Shown here in pieces: positions 55,282-64,000 of a DNA stretch of 64,000 nucleotides. The notes beneath the pieces are model-generated. The model did not search any database. It was not told the origin of the DNA and saw only the letters and a program-made list of their open reading frames with translations. Made by a program: the position numbers and the translations under genes. This stretch comes from Maniola hyperantus. Lineage: Eukaryota; Arthropoda; Insecta; Lepidoptera; Nymphalidae. Location: contig NC_048539.1 in assembly GCF_902806685.2 (NCBI RefSeq), positions 260,501 through 324,500 of the forward strand, given 5' to 3'. The stretch's first letter is position 1, and every line of letters starts with the position of its first letter.

Positions 55282-58200
55282 CTAGTTGAAGTGGAACTTG
55301 AACTGGAAGGGCGAGCCGTGCTGGAAGTGGTGGAAGGGGTTGCCGTGGAAGCCGCCTCCGCCGCGGTTGGACTCGGGGTCCAGGGGGTCCGTGCCCGCGT
55401 CGAACTGCGCGCGCTTTTCCGGGTCCGTCAGTACCTGCGTGAGAGGTTTACACTTCTTACTGGTTCCGTCCACGTTAGTAACCAATGTTTCGTAACCAGC
55501 TACGAAATAAGACCAATATTTCGTCTTTTCCTAACTGATAATTTATTAATCTTCTTAATATATAAAAGGAAAAGGTGACTGACTGACTGACTGATCTATC
55601 AACGCACAGCTCAAACTACTGGACGGATCGGGCTGAAATTTGGCATGCAGATAGCTATTATGACGTAGGCATCCGCTAAGAAAGGATTTTTAAAAATTCA
55701 ACCCCTAAGGGGGTGAAATAGGGGTTTGAAACTTGTGTAGTCCACGCGGACGAAGTCGCAAGCATAAGGTAGTTTTAGTATGTATGTAATAGTTTTTGAT
55801 TTATCGTGTAAAATGTCGAAACTGTACGACTGTAGTACGGAATCCCTCGGTGCGCGAGTCTGACTCGCTCTTGATCGGTTTTATTTAAACCTTTATTTAG
55901 TGTAACGTACCTCTTTGGCGGCGGCGACGTCGATGAACTTCTTCTCGGCGATCTTCTTCTCGTCGCCCTGGAAGTTGTCGGGGTGCCACTTCTGCGCCGC
56001 CTTGCGGTACGCCTTGATGATCTCCTGCTTGTTGGCGGTTCTGCAAACACATATTTTTTTTTTTTTTTTATAAGAATATTAGCCATATTAAATGACTAAT
56101 ATTCCCCTTTCCTCTCCAATTAAGCGTCAGGCTTGTGCTAGGAGTAGGTACGACAATAGTGCAACGGGCGGGGTTTGAACCGTCGACCTTTCGGTTTTCA
56201 GTCCACTCCTATACCGGTTGAGCTATTGAGGCTCTGCTATATTGATAGTCAAAATAAAACACGACCTATGCACAGTTCACGACAGTTACCCGGCCATAGG
56301 GAACTTGTAACAAGTCGCCGAGGCTATGACGTCACTGCCAGCCGTCATAGCCTCAATAGCTCAACGGTTAAGGAGCGGACTGAATTCAAAAAGGTCGGCG
56401 GTTCACACCCCCATCCGTTGCACTATTCATCAGCATCAGCATCAGCATCGGCTAGTTGAATCTAAATGTATTGAAGGTAAGCCTCACCTCTTAACACCTA
56501 GTATCTTGTAGTAGTCCCTCTGCTCGGACTGCTTCTGCAGTTTCTGCGCGCGACCGAGCCCGTCCTTCGCGCGCTGGAAGCCCTCATCCAGCTCCAACGC
56601 GTCCTTGAACGTGCGGATGGCTGTAACAAACCAAAAATATATATACAAACATTTTTTATTCAAATATGTGGCGGTTGCCACTGTTGCAACTAGATGGCGC
56701 TATTCAATCAATAAAATTTCATGACGTAGTCCCGAACAAATGTACCGCCGACAGTACTCGCACTAACGAAGTTTTCTGCAATCTGGATTATATTAAGAGG
56801 GCCAGCTGGAACCCTGAGCAAATCCAACCACTCGGTGGGAGATCTCGCTTTGGTACGGTCGAGCCCCCGCACACCGCTCCCGTACATTGGATAATAGTGC
56901 AACAAGTGGGGTTTGAACCACCGACCTTTCAACCGTTGAGTTATTGAGGCTCTAAAGTATAAATAAACTCGTTTTTGCTCCTTATTTCCTTGTAAAAATC
57001 CTTATTTCACCCCCTTAGGGATTGAATTGGTCAAAAATCCTTTCTTAGTGGATGTCTACGTCACAATAGCTATATAGCAATGTATAGATATATAAACACA
57101 TACCGTCGTCGTACATCTCCAGGCCCAGCAGCGCGTCTGCGCGATCGCACAGCACGGCTGGTTCTTTCTGCAGCTCCAGTGCCGCCGCACACTGCGACAG
57201 CGCCTCCGTGTACAGCTCTTCCTAAGAAACAACCAACTACTGCTCAGTACTTCTGTTGTTACCACCTCATCATCAATAGCCTATACCAGAGCTTATTTCG
57301 TGGTTCAACGACATATTGTTTAGTATATAACTATGTACATAGTACATACCTTTAATATTTTTAGACATGTTATATGCGACCCGCAAATGCCCAATAAACT
57401 TAAGGTGGAAGACACGGTCTGCCCGCGAAATTCAAATTTAATTTGGTTTTTCGCAATTTGTAAACTAATACGACAAAGTAGGCGTATGGCATTCAAATTG
57501 AGCCCCTAGCAGTATCATCTTCACAGACTTTTATAAAAACCTTTACTTGAAAGTGTCCAGTAAGAAATTAGTCAAAATAATGAGTTTGACGTGAGCTACT
57601 CAAAAATTAGTCATTATTTTGACTAATTTTTTAAACTGGACACTTTTAAGTAAAGATTTTTATATAAACCTGTGAGGGTTGCTATAGTTATTGTTGAGGG
57701 TAGTTCGTGTTGTCTCTCGTAGTGGGAGAATATTGTTAGTGCGACCACGAAGGCTCGGACGGTTAATCTAATATGTTGTAATCCTGACTTATCCGTCTAG
57801 ATATCCTTATCATCATATTATGAAGGCAATATATTAGACATATATATATTTAAGATGGCCTTAAAAGTATGATGTTACCTTAGCGTTACAGCTGCACAGC
57901 CACTTCCTGGCTTCGAACACGACCAGCGTCACCTCGTCCTCAATCTTCAGCACCTTGTTGGCACTGTCTATACACCCGATGTAGTCACGCGACGAACTGC
58001 TCTCTTCGCAGTCGAGCAACAGTTTGTCCACCTTCTTCAGCTTCTTGTAGAGCGGGAAGCACTGCTTGTGTTCCGGGTCCAGTTTCAGACACTCGCGGAT
58101 TTCCTGGTGATTCAATGAAAAACTTTATGAAATTCAAAAGCAAATAGCCAGTTTAAGACGGCGGCAGTATTCTAAAAAATTTTGAAAAACATAATATCAA

Positions 58201-61200
58201 AAACCAGCCAAGTGCGAGTCAGATTCGCGCACCGATGGTTCTGTACTACGGCATTTTTTCGACATTTTGCATGATAAATGAAAAACTATTATGTATAAAA
58301 GACTTTGTTCACGTGGAATTAGGTAAGTAGCCTATGTCACTCTCCAGGTCTTTAATTATAACCATGCAAAGAATCGCTTCAATCCGTTGCACCGTTGCGA
58401 CGTGATTGAAGGACATACAAACAAACACACTTTCTCATTTATAATATGGTAGTGATGTGTCAATTCTCGTTCCATCCTTGTACTTTTATTTTTCAAGATT
58501 CTTGATTACTATATTGTTAAGACCGTATTTTATTTGTCACCACCGCCGTAAGACAATAACAACGAACGTGGAATGCGTATCGAGGTATTCTGTGTTGGCT
58601 CTCGCCGGAGGCGCTTCTCAGTAGGCATTCTACGTCTAGCTATAGCTACAACTGGTTCTTAGATTCGGTTTATTTTGAAGTTAAATCGTAAGGTTGATCT
58701 CTGTTTATTAAATCAATATCCTTGTTTTCTTTCGTCTTAGTTTAAAAACATAAGCGATTTGTAAGTGAATCGTTTATTTAGCCAAAGTTATTGTTTTGTT
58801 GTTTTTTAAAAATAAAAACTGCTTCCGATTCCTAAAAATATTTAATATGTTTTGTTTATACAAAATTATATTTCTGATTATTTTCCTTAAAATCCAAATG
58901 AATAACGAAGTTTTCTGTAATGCCATACCTTAAGCGCATCGCTGACATGCCCCAACTGGTAGAGCAGGGTGGCGAGGCGGTAGTAGCCCTCTGTGGAGTC
59001 CTGCTGTAGTCTGTTGACGGACCGGATGTCTGACACCGCCGAGAATAGGTCGTTCTGTCGACAAACAATACCATTTATATAATAGGGTCTTGGACTGTAG
59101 TAATAAAATGATGTGATTTTCTGTATAGTGGTAGTTTACGAATTCATTATTAAAAACGAGAATAATTTAAAAAATCATGATTTTTATTTATTTTTAATAT
59201 AATTAATTATTAACGCCACCGCTCTGCGGAAAACGAACAATGACGTCACAATCCATAAACGACAAATATTTTCCAATTTTCAACATAAAAATATGAGTAG
59301 GTTTCGCAGGAAAATATTCAATAATTGTCGATTTTTATTCGATTGTTTTTTATGATGTCGAATAAATCGAAAATCGATTCTTCGATTCTTCGATTTTTTT
59401 GCAACGATCGCTCATCATTCATGGCTAATATATCGCCTAGCAATAAAGCCAAGTACTCACCAGCGCGATATAGCACTCGGCCCTCAGCTGCCTCAGCTGC
59501 GCGGACCAGGGCGACACTTCGAGCAGCCTCGTGGCGAGCTCGGCGGCCGCTCGGTAGTCGCGGCCGCGGTAGTAGGCCTCCGCTAGCCGCAGGTCCTCCG
59601 CTAGCTCGTCCACGCGGTGGTACATATTCGCTGCCTCCTCATTGTAGGGCTCCTCGTATGTCTAGTGACAAGCAAAACAAGTTGTCATTAAAAAAAATGT
59701 AGCAGAGCGGTGTGCAATCTCCCACCGAGCGGTTGGTCGTGCTCGGTAGCGCCAGCTGGGTCGACGGTTGTATCTTGAAACTTCTTAATATAGTCCAGAT
59801 TGCAGAAAACTCCGTTAGTGCGTGTACTGTCGGCGGTACATTTGTTCGGGACTACGTCATGAAATGGCGTCGATTGAATAGCGCCATCTAGTTGCAATTG
59901 TGGCAACCGCCACAAATTAAATACACGAGTGCCAAAGAGTTTTAACACCGGGGTAACGTGAATACCCCGCGCCCTACCCGGGTAAGGACGCTACGCCTCG
60001 AGGCCCGTACCCCCGCTTGGCCTTCCGAGAACACCCTGTCGTCAACGAGTGCCAAGTCAGTTCACTTCTCAGTACATCATCGATAGGCTTTAAATCGAAT
60101 ATTGAAATATTTCTGGATAGGAAATATCTCTTCAGATGTACCTGTTGCATAAAGTAAGTAACCTAGATTGTAATTCATTTGGATATGATCGGGCCGGCAT
60201 GGCCTTATCAGGTAAAAGTCCAGGAAAAATTTAGATAATGATGATGATGACACTTAGCATTATCAAAAGCCTTATCTGTAGTCAAACAATAACAAGCACT
60301 CAGTTGCAGTTGGTGTCGTAGTATGACATGATATTACATCATTATTGCTGATAATGATTCATTTATCATCACTTGTGATTATAATAATACAATAAATTTT
60401 TAGTGAAATACGCAACACAATATATAGTCCGCGACGTCGACGTCGAGATGGCAATCCGAGTATAAGGCGGGGGACACCCCCAAGGATATATTTTTCAGTA
60501 TATTGTGTTGAGTTTTTTTTGTCAACACTTTCAATGCAATTCAAATTTCTTTTTTGTGAATACTGGTAAACAAAAAAGGTACCTATAGCTATTAGCATGC
60601 AGTAATCTATCAACGCACAGCTCAAACTACTGGATGGATTGGTCTGAAATTTGGCATACAGATAGCTATTATGACGACGTATACATCTGCTAAGAATTTT
60701 TGAAATGTAAACTCCTAATAGGGTAAAATAGGGATATGAAATTTGTGTAGTCCACATGGACGATGTCGCTATAACTAGTTTTACATAGTTTTGTTAAAAT
60801 TAGGCTTTCCTTTCAACAATTGAGGTACTTACAACTTGTAAGTAGTCCTCTTTGGCCTCCCAGTACTGTGCTAGCTTGAGGTAGACGTTGGCGCGATGCA
60901 GCCGCGCTGCTGTGAAGTCTGCTTTCATCTCTAACACCTGCAACAATCATCGTCTACAGAAGCCTCCATACAGACCAGACCAGATTTTTTTTAAAAAAAT
61001 CTGGTTTCAGCTTAAAATAGCATTTTACTCGGAAATACTCAGTATTTCCGATTTTAGACTAGAGCACATTTTGATTTTGAATTTCTAATTTTAAGATATA
61101 GTGAGAGTTTGATTTCAATGATTCACAACGACGTTATACATATCTCACACCCGGCTTCACTCACGTATTTAGTTGATGTTAGCCCAACTAGTATCGAACC

Positions 61201-62442
61201 CATCCAGGGTCCTTTTTCACAGGAAAGACACTTCTTTTCCTTATATATGAGTTCAAACAAATTTATCTAAACTGACCTTAGTGAAGTCTTGCAATGCAAA
61301 CTTTGCTTTTCCCAGAGCATAGTACACAGTGCCTCTTTTGAAGTATGTGAGGTAGTTGTGTGGATCCCCCTCTGTAAGCAACAAAACAGCATACTGATCA
61401 TCATGATCAACCCATCACTGGCCCACTACTGATCATGGGTCTCCTCTCAGAATTAGAAGGATTTGGGTCATAATTTGCATGCTAGCCAAGTGTGGATTGG
61501 CAGACTTCACACACCTTCAAGAACATTAAAATAAAAATAAAAATATTTTTATTCAATTAAACTTTTACAAGTACTTTTGAATCGTAAAATGCATCTACCA
61601 CTACTACACAAGGAACGAATAACAGACAATGCAGTGTTTCAAATAAATTCACCACTTTGAATATGAACTATTTAATCATAACTTTATACAGGTAAGTACA
61701 TTTTTGTAGTATGCATGGTTAAATGACCATGTATGTCATGCTTCAATTTGAAGGCAGGCTAATAGAACTGTTCTAACAGTCTGCTATACTACTTTTCAGC
61801 AAACACCAAGTCAAGTGACAAGGTTGTTTATCCATAACACAAACACCGACCCTTGAAATGCATTACAGTATCACTAAAATATTCTGAACCTCTCTTTAAA
61901 TGCATGAAACATAAAGCTTTAAAATCTAAGATTTAATTTCTTATCTATTTACTACGATAAATGACAAGTTTTCAATACAAAAGATTAGTTGAATGTAACA
62001 TATTTTAATTAAGATCCTGTTAAAATGAGGTGGTCTACTTACCAACAGCTGCATGATAGTGTGTGAGCGCGTCCGACAGCTGCCCGCGCGCCAGGAAGTC
62101 GCGCCCCAGCTCCAGGTGCTTGTTCACCTCCGCCTGAGACGAGCAGTCTGAAACTATCACCACGAAACTGTGATCCAAACTTGTCAGTCGAACCATTTTG
62201 ACATGCATTTTATTTTAAGATACTGTATGACTATACCACTATTTAATTAATTACTGGTTATTTAAACGCCCCTTGGCACGGCACGATATCATAATTCACC
62301 AACAAACATAACAGACACGAGAATAAACCGAAAATAAGTACAAAAATATAACCTTCCACTTACACTCTAATAAAACTTCTAACACTAATAACACTAGACA
62401 TGGTGTGACTTTGTTCCAGTTAATATTTGATAGGCAGTCCAT
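55282..62442 (-). CDS. DNAJC3: DnaJ homolog subfamily C member 3 (p58IPK), complete
   Basis: Minus-strand exons in coding order: 62442-62364, 62147-62043, 61371-61277, 60937-60833, 59661-59461, 59054-58929, 58103-57879, 57221-57104, 56620-56488, 56040-55911, 55434-55282. All phases match, giving 489 residues (human about 504). The order is signal peptide (TPCLVLLVLEVLLEYC), TPR array from EVNKHLELGRDFL to the ALELDEGFQRAKDGL region, J domain from about 386 (RDYYKILGVKR) with HPD at 415-417 (KWHPDNF), and the hallmark C-terminus SPFQFKFHFN. In the family this is an ER-luminal co-chaperone: TPRs hold unfolded clients and the J domain stimulates BiP ATPase; it was first described as an inhibitor of PKR/PERK. 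The introns hold SINEs, Helitron-like fragments and one foldback. Divergent from RpL35A. An exact ER-stress element lies upstream. Confidence 0.97.
56052..56427. mobile_element. Two facing SINE A copies in a DNAJC3 intron
   Basis: Minus copy 56052-56235 and plus fragment 56347-56427, separated by about 110 bp. The T run begins 11 bp from exon 10. Confidence 0.75.
56665..56890 (+). mobile_element. Repeat G in DNAJC3 intron
   Basis: GTGGCGGTTGCCACTGTTGC through CGTAGTCCCGAACAAATGTA; other copies at 30650-30890 and 59700-59920. Confidence 0.7.
57529..57668. repeat. Foldback in DNAJC3 intron, about 60-bp arms
   Basis: Left AAAGTGTCCAGTAAGAAATT and AGTCAAAATAATGA face TCATTATTTTGACT and CTGGACACTTTTAAG on the right. 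Confidence 0.75.
58200..58455. mobile_element. Chimera of repeat C head and Helitron-like sequence
   Basis: AGCCAAGTGCGAGTCAGATT to TTTTGCATGATAAATG (repeat C), then GTTCACGTGGAATTAGG to CACTTTCTCATTTATAATAT (Helitron-like, minus). Same arrangement as 8288-8518. Confidence 0.65.
59700..59920 (-). mobile_element. Repeat G in DNAJC3 intron
   Basis: Reverse copy with CTGTCGGCGGTACATTTGTT and GTGGCAACCGCCACA. Confidence 0.7.
61391..61615 (-). mobile_element. SINE B part plus LINE tail in DNAJC3 intron
   Basis: GATCATCATGATCAACCCAT to GGCAGACTTCACACACC is SINE B (minus); AATATTTTTATTCAATTAAA and ATGCATCTACCACT is a LINE 3' tail (minus). Confidence 0.65.
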
Positions 62443-62564
62443 TGTTGTAGTTAAAAATTGTATTAATTCAGACCTAATTGCGAATTAAAGCAATACAGTT
62501 TCGAGTTAAACTAATTATTTGACAGGGCCACAATCCATCTTTCCATCTTTGCTCCGTCTCTTTT

Positions 62565-62583
62565 CGTGGTTTGTTCCGATTGG
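62565..62583 (-). promoter_or_regulatory. ER stress response element (ERSE) of DNAJC3
   Basis: On the minus strand the sequence is CCAAT, nine bases, CCACG, an exact match to the ERSE consensus CCAAT-N9-CCACG, centred about 130 bp upstream of the DNAJC3 ATG. In animals NF-Y binds CCAAT and ATF6/XBP1 binds CCACG to induce ER chaperones under unfolded-protein stress; DNAJC3 is a known member of that response in mammals. Confidence 0.8.
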
Positions 62584-62867
62584 TCCAAATCAGATAAACT
62601 TGCAAAAGTCATCACAGATAACCAATCATTCACAGATGTCATTGCTTATGTCAGTGATTTTATTAATTTTATTTTAAGTTAGTTATTACTTAACTCATTG
62701 CTCAATCAAAATATTTAATTTGTTTACAAAAGCTTTGTTATTGCTCTAATCAGAATGTTTAGTTTTATTTCAGAACGTATTTTGGAGCTGTCATTAAAAA
62801 TAATTGCCATTAAAAATAAGCAAATTCAGACTAATAGATTAGAACTAAATCAGATTGGTTTATCGAT

Positions 62868-63300
62868 TCCAAATGGACCGACCCGTTGGAAAGACTACTG
62901 CACCGTAAAGATGTAAGCTCTCTTTGCGTGTTCTATCGCCTTTATAATGGGGAGTGCTCTGAAGACCTTTTGACCTCATTCCACTCTCCTTTTTTTACAA
63001 TCGCACCGCACGCCACCGTAAGCAATTTTACTCTCATCACGTCCTGCGTGTCTGGTGTAAGTACTTCGACCATCCATTGTGCCAGATCCTTATTCCATGC
63101 ACATGCCAACTCTGGAATTAACTCCCATCGGCAGTGTTCCCAGTAGATTACAACATGGGGTTGTTCAAAGTTGGCGGACCAAAAAATTCCTGAAAGGCCG
63201 GCAACGCAACGGCAGTTCCTCTGGTGCTGCAAATATTCATGGGTGGCGTTAATCATTAAAATCAGGTGACCCGCCTGCTCGTTTGCTTGCTATTTCTATT
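62868..63300 (+). mobile_element. LINE ORF2 C-terminal fragment between DNAJC3 and RpL35A
   Basis: Plus-strand reading LERLLHRKDVSSLCVFYRLY, NGECSEDL matches the conserved end of CR1/jockey-like ORF2, continuing with frame breaks to the 3' tail motif AGGTGACCCGCCTGCTCGTT. Non-functional. Confidence 0.75.
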
Positions 63301-63824
63301 TTTAAAAACCCTTACTTGACGTTTGTCACAATCTTACAAAATACATTTTACAGACAAAAAACTAATAGGGGTTTAAAATTTGTGTAATACACGCAGACGA
63401 AGTTGCGAGCATAAGCTAGTACAAAATATAATGTCGAAGATAAAATATACACTTATTACACCTACAAAATCATTAAAAAAACTGCCTTTAAAAGTCAGGT
63501 TCAAATCAGGGTCCGATCAGAGTACGACTCCTTTTAAAACGTGGCATCTGGCAACACAAATTCTTTCTTTCATTTCAACAAGAAAAACAGTGTCCGGTTA
63601 GTTTCTGAAATTGAGATTTTTTAAATAAAAAAGCTTTTCTAAACATAAAATACAAGTTAATCAATTTGTGCGATTAATTTTAAATCAGCTTTATTGAGTA
63701 ATAAATGGTGGATTGGTGTCGAAAACTAAGATAACTTGAGATTAGTTTTAAGTTAGCTGTCAACATAACCTCGACAATACGTTCCGATTTGTGTGATAAA
63801 GTGGTTTATCATTGGGTTTAAGGC

Positions 63825-64000
63825 ATGAGTGACGCTGCGCCGTCGACCGCGCCCAAGGCGAAAGCGCCTAAAAGCAAAGCTCCCAAGGAGAAGGCGGCTA
63901 AGGCAGCCCCCGCAGCACCTGCGGAACCCCCGAAAGCTATCCGGAAAGTGTCCTCGAAGGCCCGGCACGGCAGGCTGTACGCCAAGGCAGTCTTCTCAGG
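63825..64000 (+). CDS. RpL35A: 60S ribosomal protein L35a (eL33), N-terminal part
   Basis: Open from ATG to the window end. It starts MSDAAPSTAPKAKAPKSKAP with a Lys/Ala/Pro-rich insect-type extension, then HGRLYAKAVFSG, matching the conserved start of the eL33 domain (human GRLWSKAIFAG). The protein is a structural component of the cytosolic large ribosomal subunit. The start is the first ATG of the frame, preceded by 5' sequence without an obvious TOP pyrimidine tract, so a further 5' exon is possible. The rest lies beyond the window. Confidence 0.85.
   Translation, partial: MSDAAPSTAPKAKAPKSKAPKEKAAKAAPAAPAEPPKAIRKVSSKARHGRLYAKAVFS

Noticed and set aside
62942..63256. 104-residue minus-strand open frame
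   Set aside because: Antisense of the LINE ORF2 remnant on the plus strand.

Overview
The window looks like nuclear DNA of a lepidopteran (moth or butterfly). The genes have introns and insect-type protein sequences. The intergenic and intronic DNA is full of repeats typical of Lepidoptera: tRNA-derived SINEs, Helitron-like elements running from TCCATAC to CTAG between A and T, RTE/CR1-like LINE tails and many short inverted-repeat elements. No organism name can be read from the sequence itself.

Layout: 1-6818 is repeat-rich DNA with no gene I can support. 6819-41535 (+) is a single-pass cadherin gene whose 14 exons join in phase into a 765-residue protein: signal peptide, about five cadherin modules, one transmembrane helix and a cytoplasmic tail. 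Its first intron is about 18 kb of transposon debris. 41536-47095 is intergenic with SINEs, Helitron-like elements and LINE tails. 47096-50065 (+) is a secreted C-type-lectin-domain protein (441 residues) with a proline-rich repeat region and a short predicted coiled coil. 50066-55281 is intergenic with nested short elements. 55282-62442 (-) is the complete coding region of DNAJC3/p58IPK (489 residues, 11 exons), the ER-luminal TPR plus J-domain co-chaperone. 63825 to the end (+) is the start of ribosomal protein L35A. DNAJC3 and RpL35A are divergent, separated by 1.4 kb that holds a LINE remnant.

The standout is the cadherin gene's first cytoplasmic exon, present as 29 tandem 240-bp units (32607-39535). 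Each unit carries a splice acceptor, a 209-nt exon and a donor. The exon length is not a multiple of three and copies are separated by only 31 nt. Skipping all copies, or joining two, hits a stop codon, so exactly one copy must be used per productive mRNA. A decayed 30th copy, split by a LINE tail, lies just downstream. Whether the near-perfect copies are real or an assembly expansion needs long reads, but the decayed copy argues that duplication here is at least partly old and biological.

A second clear regulatory signal is an exact ER-stress element (CCAAT-N9-CCACG) 123 bp upstream of the DNAJC3 start codon, which fits the gene's known induction by the unfolded protein response. The four genes do not form a pathway; they are ordinary neighbours in a repeat-rich genome.
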